Shown here in pieces: positions 12,442 to 23,100 of a DNA stretch of 64,000 bases. This DNA comes from Heterobilharzia americana (taxonomy: Eukaryota; Platyhelminthes; Trematoda; Strigeidida; Schistosomatidae). The notes under the pieces are model-generated. The model did no database searches, was not told the origin of the DNA, and was given only the letters and a program-made list of their open reading frames with translations. The DNA is taken from assembly GCA_944470555.2 (NCBI GenBank), contig OX104128.1:62813257-62877256 (forward strand), given 5' to 3'. Made by a program: the position numbers and the translations under genes. The first letter of the stretch is position 1; every line of letters starts with the position of its first letter.

Positions 12442-13642
12442 GAGCTATTAAAATATTAGTTATAATCAATTGTGTGGTGAATGAAATGAAGAGTCCTGTT
12501 GTAATAAATAAGCTATACAGATGACCAAGGCAAAGAAAGATGCTGCATGAATCTCTTCTGAACACACAGACTTGGCTTGTGCAGTGGATTCCTATGGCTT
12601 CTGCTGTATGTAAAAGACGAACTCGTAGAGCGTGGATGAGGTGAGAAGGAATGTGATAAATAACTTTAGAGGCATTATGAATGTTAACTCGGTGGCCGGT
12701 GTCAATCAGATGAGAGAGTATTGAGCTTCGTGTCAGTCTGGTTTCCCCCTTACTTAGCCATGAAGGATGATGCTCGGCGATTCGACGACGGACTTGCCTA
12801 ACTGTACGTCCAATGTAACTAGCTCCACAGGAGCAGTTGAACTGGTAAATGCACATAGAAGAGAAGAAGTCAGATAGTCTGTCTTTAGTTCGTGTGGTCA
12901 TCATCGGTCGGCTGTAGAGAACACAACATATCTTTTCACCATTAAATGATCTTCTTTTGGCATTTCTTAAGCGTTGTGTCACAATTTCGCTGACAATGTC
13001 ACCTCGAAATTGTAGTCTTAGGAACAATGGTTTCTTGGAGACTGTAGGTATTCTGGTTTTAGTATTGGATGTGTCCATATTTTTAGCCAGAAACGTTTCT
13101 GGATATCCATTACTACTGAGTAGATCATGGATAATTTGAAGCTGTTTGTCAAAAGTATCATCGGAACAGATGAGTCTAGTCCGATGGACCAAACATTTAA
13201 CTAGATTTCGTTTATATTGCAAGGAGACGAAACTCAAGAAGTGGGTGTATTGACCTGTTGATGTTGGTATCCCATATACACTTCTTCTCATTGTTCCATC
13301 CACCTTCCTTGTCAATCGGACACCTAAGAAGGTGATGCTGTCATCACTTTCTATCTCAATGGTGAAGGTTATTGATGGATGGACGCTACTGAATTTATCC
13401 AGTGTGATCCTTGCATCGTCCTCGTTATTCACAATCAAGAATGTATCATCTACATAACGGCAGTAAAATTCTAACCCACTTTTGATGCTTTCCAGAGGGC
13501 CATTTTCTAATTTTGCTAAGAAGAAATTCGCTAAGATTGGGCCTAGTGCTGACCCCATAGCGACACCATCTGACTGTCCATAGAATTCCTTATTGAAGAG
13601 AAAGTGTACATTCATTGTACATCGTAAGAGAAGCTCTTCCAA
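12368..13642 (-). CDS. Penelope-like element RT + GIY-YIG endonuclease, 5'-truncated
   Basis: This 424-codon open frame is the longest in the window. Residues 26-45 hold GVAMGSALGPILANFFLA, the RT block before the catalytic box. YVDD is at 63-66, and TFLGVRL at about 104-110 belongs to the RT palm. The endonuclease starts near residue 264 (CIYQFNCSCGASYIGRT) with the following RR.RIAEH helix and a HTAEAIG segment near 345. This RT + GIY-YIG order defines PLEs that insert by target-primed reverse transcription. The N-terminal RT part is missing. In-frame similarity continues upstream to about 13672, where a stop and a non-homologous junction appear. The C-terminal 50 residues are hydrophobic read-through into the (TAA)n tail. 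It lies downstream of CAP exon 10 in the same orientation. Confidence 0.85.
12378..12442. repeat. (TAA)n microsatellite at the PLE 3' end
   Basis: About 21 TAA units follow the 3' end of the minus-strand PLE. Simple repeats of this kind are common at the 3' ends of PLEs. Here the repeat is read through as a run of leucines by the PLE frame. Confidence 0.95.
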
Positions 13643-13659
13643 GGTGGATGCCGTAATTC

Positions 13660-13715
13660 CAATTTGTTCAGTCTAAATGTCTAAATGGGAATTTTTGCAT
13701 TTAGACCGAAACAGG
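13660..13715. other. Short hairpin beside the PLE truncation point
   Basis: GTCTAAATG and CATTTAGAC form a 9-bp inverted repeat around a loop containing GGGAATTTTTG. A second CTAAATG lies in the loop. The hairpin sits exactly where PLE similarity stops. It does not satisfy a hammerhead core, and its function is unknown. Confidence 0.5.
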
Positions 13716-13970
13716 TTGATGGTTCGTTCAAGAGTCTAATACACTGAGAACCATTTTCTCAGGGGTACATTACCTAGACAGTGATTTACAGCATGTAGAC
13801 GCTCAAACCCAACTCCTACACACACCCCATCCCCACCACATTGCCCGTGGTTGTCAACTGTAAAGACGAAAACAGTACCAACTTCAACAGTCAATAACCT
13901 TAATATAGTTGATTATTCAGCACAATGACTTTCCAGTATTATCGAAAATAAACATATTTACACAACTCAC

Positions 13971-14114
13971 ATAATCATCCTTTCCTTTGGGTACCAGTAT
14001 ATTGATCTCTGAGGATTTCGCAGTTATCACATCAGCAAACTTTGAATCCGCGCTTAAGTATACCTGACATCCATCGGTTTTATCGATATTCACAGTTTGT
14101 AACTGGCCAAGGCA
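13971..14114 (-). CDS. CAP exon 10 (residues 413-460)
   Basis: It encodes [20 protein letters not shown] and the [14 protein letters not shown] strand, the near-terminal CARP region. The acceptor is TTTTCCAG and the donor GTGAGT; phase 0. A real donor, not a stop, follows codon 460, so a further coding exon must exist. Confidence 0.95.
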
Positions 14115-17100
14115 CTGGAAAACAACAACAAAATTTGTATAATTTATTGCAAAATAAAAGCGAAAAAAAGGTGAATGATAAATAAATTTATTAAGACCTA
14201 ACAATATAAGCCATGTTTCACATAATATAGGTGTAAAACTTGGGCACTGTAGTAGAATTTAATTCCATATTAGATTTATTTATTTGATATATAGCGCACA
14301 GTGAGTGATCTTGATGACGTTTAGAGCATAAATTATCATTACTCATAATCATATTAATGTGTAATCACTCAACTTTCGACATTTGATTTCTATAGTTATG
14401 TCACCTCATATGAATTGTTTCTTATTGGTAGCAAACGTTTCCATATTTCTCTCTGGTATAGGTGTTACCTCATTTCTATTACATGTGTTCGGTTGAGTGT
14501 TGATTCGATGAACAAAGATTCAGTAATCAATCTCTCTCTCTCTCCACCTGATTATATTGGACTTAAGTACAGTAACTTTATGCCACCCTATTGTGTGATT
14601 GTGTGTTAATGCTTGCGTGCATTGCAGTAGCCGGGTTTTTTCTAGATTATTGATCTTGTTTAGGTCTGTTATTCTATATTTAGCTAAATTCCCATGTTCG
14701 GCTATTCTGACTGACTCCGAAAAGCTAGTTTCACCTATTTTCTTGACCTCGCAATCATTACATGGAATTTGATAGATTAGATTATTTCTCTAAATTGGAT
14801 CTATCGGATCCTTAAGCCAGCCGACAAAACTTATCTGTGAATGAGTTCGCAGATTTAAATGACACCCTAATTTCAGCTTTGTTGAGGATTCTACTTAAAG
14901 TTTCTGAGGTACCCTCTTTATAGGATAATAAAATAGAGGCTGTGAACTCCTTTTTACTCGTGTTGTCATTATTAGTCGCACTCGTTTCTTGCGTGCCCGT
15001 AACAATTTCTTAATAAACTGGTGAGGATAATAATTAACTATTAGCTCTTCTTTTACATGTTTCAATTCCTTGTTTAGGTCCTAGTCATTTTTATAGCTCT
15101 ATCACTTAGATATTTGTCTAATCCTACCTTAACTGACATTGGATGGGATGACTTGAAGTCTAGATACCTGTTGGAATCTCTGCTATTGCAATGCATGCAT
15201 TGACACATAGCCATACACAGGGTGGGTGGGATAAAGCCACTGTACTTAAGTCCAATATAATCAGGTGGAGAAAAAGAGATTGATTACTGAATCTTTGTTC
15301 ATCGAATCAACACTCAACCGAACATATGTAATAGAAATGAGGTAACACCTATACCAGAGAGAGATATGAAAAATTTTGCTACCAATAAGAAACAATTCTT
15401 ATGAGGTGACATAATTATAGAAATCAAATGTCGAAAGTTGAGTGATTACACATTGAAATGATTATGAGTAATGATAATTTATGCTCTAAACGTCATCAAG
15501 ATCACTCACTGTGCGCTATATATCAAATAAATAAATCTAATATGCAACGTGTTTCACATAGTTCAACAAAATACAACCACCTGATCCAAGGTAAAGTTGT
15601 GCTGCATACAAACGACATGTGACCTGTTAATTTTAACAGAATTATGGTGATACAAATTTTTGATTTCGAATATACACACACAGACACACGAATATTGACA
15701 ATGATGAATTTACAGAGAGAATAAACTAAATTTTCTGTGAAGTAGTTTATTTGATGTCAATCGATGACAGAAGGAATCAATAAGCAGATGTGTATATTTG
15801 TATCCAAAGTGAGTATATTTAGAGAGCTAGGACTCCTAAAAGCCTTAGAACAGTTGATACTTACACCTTCCCATACTGAGGACAGTTACTTCTTCTTGAG
15901 GTTGGGGGGTGAAAGAGAAAAAAGGACTAATTTCTATATGACCGTAGAGTTCATGGAACTGAATGATAATTGTGGGGACTGCATGAAATTGGGTATAAAC
16001 CATTTCAACTAAAAACAATATTTCCTTTTCATCGTTTTTTTTACACATTCTGTACATTCTTCCTAATACTTGTAAAAACGAAGGTTGTTTATATATGTAC
16101 ACCTTTTGGTTGTGGTGGTAATTACTAGCTTTTCTGCTGCCGTTAAACGTGGAAATACAGCATGCGTCTATCCATTCCGACTTCTATCTCCATGACTATT
16201 GTCTGTCATGAATACTCATTGATTATCTTTGAATTTTACAGGACCTCTCATCCTACTTCTAAATATTACGACAATAAAGCCAATCAACGTCAATTGAAAA
16301 GCTAGCAAGTATCGCCTTCTGAACTTTGGAGTATACTAAACTGTGGTGGACAGTAGCGAAGAGATAACATTTAAGTAACCAGTTATCCTATATAACATTG
16401 ACATCACCGCTTTGTATTATAACGCATAACTTTTCATATTTCTGTATCAGTGAATTTATTTTTGTAAATTATACGTAGTTTATTTACTTGACATTACTTC
16501 CGGTCCACTACATATTATTAGTGAGCCCGATATAGAGAACTTTCTTTGCTTCATAGCTATATTTAGAGTTTGATTTTGTATATTTTTCGTCATTTTGTTT
16601 ATTCTCCGGCCACTAATGAGTTTCCCAAGGAGTTACCTCTCCAACCTTAACAAATGGGCTGAATAATGGTGATGTGCAGACAAGCTCATTACACGCCATA
16701 TCGGACATACGACTTCTCCCGTATGGTTTTAACAGCCCCCGTATATGATTTGCTCAAATTGAGGCTCTTTTTATGGCCCCCAACATTCGCTCCCAAGCAC
16801 CTAAATATGCTTATGTGGTAGGGGCTTTACCCATTGAGGTCACAAGTGAAGTAGCAGACTTGGTCTATAACGTTTCTGAAGAGGCACCTTACGACAAACT
16901 GAAGTCAGCAGTTATCCAGTGGACATCTACGTCCGATGAAGAACTGCTGCAGTACTTACTTACCTCTTGTGAAATGGGGGATAGAAAGCCGTCACAACTG
17001 CTCCGGTACATGAAACAGCTCACCGGTTCATATCAATTCGGTTAGGCTGTTCTCAAGCAGCTATGGCTTCAGCGGCTTCCATTCAATGTTCGGCAGATAC

Positions 17101-20100
17101 TCAGCATTTCGGCAACGACTACCGAACTAGATAGTTTAGCTAACATAGCTGACAAAATAGTGAAAGTCTACCCAGATAACCTTTCTACTAGCCATTTGAC
17201 GACAACTACATCAAATAGCCTCCCGTCAACCTCTACCCAACCCTCTAGTGTTGAGTCACAGCAGAATTATCGTCCCGAATCGAAGCGTTGGCAGCAAAGG
17301 TGTTTATCACCCAAGGTCCATACGTCGTATACGCTCAACCGATAGGCATCGATCTCACACACCTAAAGCCGCACAAGAGATTTGCTGGTAACACAGAAAG
17401 TTTGGCCACAAAGCCAACCGGTGTACTATACCCTGCAACTTTGATAAAAGCTCAACGTCAGACCGGGGAAACTGGTCAGCCGGGAAGTGAGGGCGACAGC
17501 TGTTACTGGCAACAATCCCAGACGCCTCTTCTACGTGACGGATAAAAATGATTATGAAAGACGTAACAATGAAAACTTGACTCGATGAAACAACTTTAAA
17601 AAAACAAAAACCACTTTAAAGGTGCATAGATCGAAGAATGTTGGCTCTAATTTTATGTCATGCAGAAATATGAAATATCTTGTTTTAGTAAAGCTATCAA
17701 GAACGGAACAGATTATATAGACTTTTATAGTCATTCTCCAAAGATAACATTGCGACGACACAACTTATTTTCATGATAGGAATATATTTCACTAGTATTC
17801 TTCATTTAGCTTAGTATCAATGAAAAACTAACACAGAGTTGACTATGTAGTCAAGCCAACTTTAACAAATGTCAATTGCATGAAAACCAGTGATCAGTTT
17901 CATGCCTTATACGAAACCAACAGTTTAAGAGTCAAATAAATGCAACTAAGCAATAACGTACAGATTACTGTAACAAACGTTGAACTACATCTATTGGTTA
18001 CTGAAACCTGTGCAAACGAAGCGAAGTTCAGTCTTATGACTAGTTGGAAGTCGAGTGAGTAAATGACCTGCAGCTCCTATCAGCCATGAATTACAGCCTA
18101 TAAAAGTATCCGTGATGATTACTACCTTGATATAAATAAAGTCGGCATAAACCTCAAAACCCATTAATCGTATACTGATCATTAGTCAGATGCTTCGAAA
18201 TGGATATCCTAAAGTTTTAATGAGAAGCCATGACCTATGGGAAGGGAAGCAGATGCCAACTGAGGACTTTGATAGATAGTCACGCTTTATATTGCGAATT
18301 GATAGGAGTAGATGACTAGCCAAAACGTTAACGCGTTCACCGTGGAACTTGAAGGTCATGAATTCAATCCCTGATCGGATCATGGATGCGTTGTATTGAT
18401 GAGTTAGTTCTATACCAGAATAAAACAAGCTGTCAATTCCTTGATATACAAAGAAACAAAAAGAAAAATCAATACATTTTATGATTATAGAATAAAAACT
18501 AACCTGGATTTGAACACTTTGACAATTCACTATATCAATGGATGATATTAAATGATCAAATACTACACCAGTTTTTTTACAACCATCTATGAAAAAACAA
18601 AACAAGAATATTATGAAATACCATGAAAAATGATACACATTATTAAAGTTTACAATTCTATTAGAATAGTGAAGAATTTTAAAAGAAATGCATAAATGTA
18701 CAGTAAACTGACAAACATAAATGTATAACACTGATGATTTCATGTATACATAACCATACAAAATCCATTGAAATAACTTAGTTATTGTTGTTGACCGTCT
18801 CTAATCAAAATAAGAATGTGTGTTTATGATTGTAGAAAAACAAAAAAAATGTTTTATTGTTTTGACAAAACAAAACAGTAATTGTTATTTTTTGAGGGAG
18901 TTGTGGAGATGTGGAAATATTTCAAGTTGTTATTCATCGTAAACTGACATCAGTTGGAGGAACAATGGAAACCTGGGAGCACTGGACAGCTGTTTCGTCC
19001 AACTAGTATGGGACTCCTCAGCAGTGCGCACCCACGACCCCCACACCAGCAGGGATCGAACCCGCGACCTTCAGGTTCCGCGGCCAGCGCGTTACCATTA
19101 AGCCACTGGGTCAGAATCCAATGTTCCATATTTCCAACTTCTGTTAGCTCACGATATAGCGCTAACCGCCACCCAATGTCATCGTTGAGTATTTGTCCTC
19201 ACGGCCATCAGGCCGCGAAACCTGAAGGTCGCGGGTTCGATCCCTACTGGTGTGGGGGTCGTGGGTGCGCACTGCTGAGGAGTCCCATACTAGGACGAAA
19301 CGGCTGTCTAGTGTTCTCAAGTTTCCTTTGTTCCTCCAACTGATGTCAGTTTACGATGAATAACAACTTGAAGTAGTTGTTATTATTAAAGTAAAATATT
19401 TTTGAGGGAAAAATTTATTGAAGAAAGAAAAAAAATATTATTTCACTAATGTGTTGTTTCTTAAGTCATTGATGAAATAGGATCTTGAAATATTCATTGA
19501 TTCAAAAACTATATGGAATTAATAAAATGCACTCAGCAGCCTTGAGTACATATTCATGCGGTAGGCAATGAGTTACATTTATTATGTAAAGGCTGATAAT
19601 GCTACCTGGTTGCTTGAACCCAAGTAGGTGGGGCATGAAGCTCAAACTCCTGGCCCAATGGCTAATAGTTATCTTCTTAAGCCACAGCTCTACATATGGA
19701 ATAATTCCACTGAAATAAATCAACATTTTTCTACTTATAACTCAAATAGGTAAACATGACATTTCTAGCCTCATAGTGAAAGACAGATTGTAATGTACAT
19801 AAACAAACAGGTTGTTGAGTTATTGCTATGAATCTCTGTATCTGATTTAATTTATGTTGAATAAAAAATGTAACAGAAGGAATCTGAATTGCCTGTTAAC
19901 AAACATCAGCTTGGAGCAATGATAGAGTGAATAGTTTAGCAGTAGTGGGATCAAACCTCAGATATAGTTGGAATTGGCCACGCAGTTGCAGACATACCTT
20001 ACTTACTTAATGATAAGAAATATAAAACTTTCGAGTAATGCTCATTAATGAAATTAATCGATTTCGGATTTGAGCAGTAACAGAGGTGTAAGCTTCCCCA

Positions 20101-23100
20101 ATTGGGTTTGCAAGACAACTGAAGTCAATGATTTGAGGTTTCACGTGATTTGATTCAAAATCGAACAAGATGATGTAGTTGCCTTCATATCTTATCTTCG
20201 TAAAATTTACTATGAACATATTATTTACATATCCTCTCTTGTCACCTTTTAATCTTGTGTACTTTTATAAGATGTAACACAATAACACAATGTTTCAATG
20301 GTAGTAATACTTCTGAGTGTCTCAACCAAAAGCTTTTAGGATTATATACCTTAAGTTAGTAAAACAAAACAGGTGCAACCATTTTGAAATATGATCGCTA
20401 AGTGTGCCTATTGTGATTTCAAACTGCGTTAACCACTAACGACGCATGGATATCGACTGTCAGTCATCAATATTCAACAACTTCCTAGTTGATTTCTGAC
20501 CTGACTATTTAACAAAGAAGATACAGTGAACGAGTAGGAACCTGTATTTAGACCGAAGTCAACAATCAAAGGAGAATATATCTAAATAGTAATATTGACT
20601 GGCTGATTAAACATCTCTTAGTCTAACTGTAGACGTGATTACGACGAAGAACATTTTGATTGGTCCATTCCTCGACTAGTTTTTTTTGGATCCACTTATT
20701 CGTGCTCAACATAACAATCATGTTACATGTTCGCATACTTAGTTGTGAGCCATTTCTATTATTTGGGAGATGATGAAGCATGTTTCGATATCATAACACG
20801 CTATTTAAGTCATTAGGCTCCATGTACTAAAAAGCAGAACCATGCACCAAAGGTTTCCATGAAACATTTCATCTCTCTATTTTTCTCCTTTCTTTTTATT
20901 CAGTTGTGTAGTACACGAGTAATAGACCGTTAAAACAAAGCTTTACAACAGAGTAACCAATATATTGTCCAATACATGAAAGGCTTACTATTTTCAGTAT
21001 TTTGTATAGAAACAAATGTTTATTCTACTTTTCATATACTTGAGTGATTGTCATACACCAGGGATTTTAAACAACTGAACAATTTAACGGATTCATAACG
21101 CATCTTACGTTGGTTAGGAGATATACTTTTCTCAATGAAAAAGATAATTCTAGTGATACTGTAGTCTCCAGGTTGGATGATATAATTAAGAATCGACATA
21201 TAATCCTCAAAACTGACTTAGAACACAACAGTTATTTTCATGGTGTTGTGTTTTTCAAGCTGGATGGTTTAATTGTGAAACGTTTATTGTCATTCTAGAT
21301 AACATTATCAGCGCAAACTTTAAAAAGAAATGAGCTTGGGATTTTCTCCACAAGTGGCTTAGTAGCTTATCTTGATAGTCTTATATGTGATTGGTTGTTC
21401 CTGTCAAAGTCTTGTCACTGTCTTCATATTTGTATCGATTGGTTATCGTCTTGACGTGAAGTTTGAGCTTCGTCTCATTGCTTTTTATGGGCTGATAGAT
21501 TAGATCTATGTTATTATGTCTGTTGATTGCTGATTGACCTGAATGCCGAGCTTCTAAAAATTCACTGGCATTCTTTGTATTTTCTCTATCCACGATTTGG
21601 ACATTTTCCCAGTCAAATTCATGTCCATAGTACTCCGTACGCATTGATATAAGAGAAGATATGTCATGACGCTTCACTGCTAGTTGATATTCATGTAGAC
21701 AAATATGAAGAAGACCACTACTCTGTTCGATAAAGTGTTTTCTACACTTTCTACAGTTTATCTTGTAGATAATGTGTCGTATGTCTTCCTTCGCTATAGC
21801 ACCTTTTGGCCTGCGTAGCAGAGAGTGAAGAAATTGTGTGGGTTTATGAGCTAAAACGATTCCAAAAGACTTCGCAAGTACTAACCAGGCTCAACATTCC
21901 TTAATTTCGGTGTTTGGACGAGAACCCGTGATTTCAGAGTGATATGGTCGTCTTCTTTTTCGCTGAACCGTTTACATCAAGTGTAGATGACACACATGAA
22001 GGATGAAAACAATGAAATGACCAACAATTTGAGCCAGAACGAAAATTACACACGAAACTAATTGAAAAGGTAGGAAATTATGATGCTAGTGGGAATCTGT
22101 AGCTCAAATAATATGTCATCAGGGACTGCAGTGAATCTTTTGATATGTATAAAAGAGACACCAAACTTATCAGAAAAACTATGATTACTCTCGTGACGAA
22201 TGGGTAGATATATCAACGTGCAATAATATACAAAAGTTCATTACGTTAAGTTGTCACACTTCTCAACACAGCATACAGAAATAGGATACAATGAGAACGA
22301 TTTAATACTAACAAAATATATATAAGAGGTTAGAAACAATATGCCAAAGATGATTACTGAAAATGTTCAAAATTCAGGATAAGATAAAGATTGTGTGTAC
22401 ATCTTCAATATTGTGACTGGTTTTGAGTTATATCACCATGACTCTTTTAAACACTGATTCCTAACAACTCAGTCTTTAACCATACTGTACACACTTTCCT
22501 AAACAGTTCAAGTTATCAATAAGAAAATTGATGAACTGATACCAAGTTTTGGTTTCGTTACAACCTAATTTTATCACAACTAATGTTGGTAAATACAGGT
22601 GAATAAGTGTGTCAAGAAGAAAAAAGATAAATAAACCTACGTTAGTTGACAGCTTAACACAACTTACATGATGTAATGATGTAAGTTCATCAGAAGGAAG
22701 GTTAGAATCAAGATTAAGTGCTTGTAGGTGTATCTGAAACTCTAGGGAAAGTAACGTTTTCTTCAAGACTTAGACAACCATCAATTTAGTGACTGATATC
22801 CTGTATGACTGGATTAGGTGTAAAAACTAGTCGACAGATGACAATCAATGCAGCTATCCAGCTGTAAACACCGGCCAAGTTGATCGATAAGATTTTTTTA
22901 ATTTGACAGCTAGGTTAAGTGACAAAGCATTGCAGTACCCTTTCTATGGTTCTTGATGTCTATCAAGCTTACAAAGATATATCTACCAATGACCCCTAAT
23001 AAGCACAGAAGTACAACGAAAAAGTTTTCTCCTGATTCAAACTACATAGTAAATAAGTTGTAACAGTGTTGTATATTGCTCAACTTAGTGAACTTATCTC

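Larger units (their letters stand above)
18921..19372. repeat. Palindrome of two hammerhead SINEs
   Basis: The left arm 18921-19085 is the reverse complement of 19211-19372 with few differences; the central spacer is 125 bp. Each arm is a tRNA-like SINE. The minus-strand copy has an A box, TGGCTTAATGG, and a B box, GGTTCGATCCC. It continues with a GTGTGGGGGTCGTGGGTGCG spacer, then a hammerhead and an AACTGATGTCAGTTTACG tail. Promoter boxes lie inside and ribozymes outside, so transcripts would run outward from the centre. It lies in CAP intron 8. Confidence 0.85.

Noticed and set aside
13660..13715. Hammerhead at the hairpin ending ...GACCGAAAC
   Set aside because: GAAA and a 9-bp stem are present, but the CUGANGA half is missing (TTGTTCA).
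14266..15544. Hammerhead ribozyme in the PLE arms
   Set aside because: TTGATGACG followed by ATAAA near 14313 looked similar, but no stem II and no proper GAAA follow.
19086..19100. Possible functional tRNA gene at the SINE A/B boxes (also near 6770, 7340, 34990 and 63650)
   Set aside because: No cloverleaf with acceptor and anticodon stems can be drawn around the boxes; they fit SINE promoters.
18954..19343. Plus-strand 129-codon frame across the 19 kb palindrome
   Set aside because: The frame crosses two inverted SINE copies; it is an accident of the GC-rich tRNA-like and ribozyme sequences.
22668..22741. Treating the exon-like segment as a regular CAP exon
   Set aside because: It would shift the frame into an immediate stop in exon 9, whereas exon 8 joined to exon 9 gives an unbroken family match.
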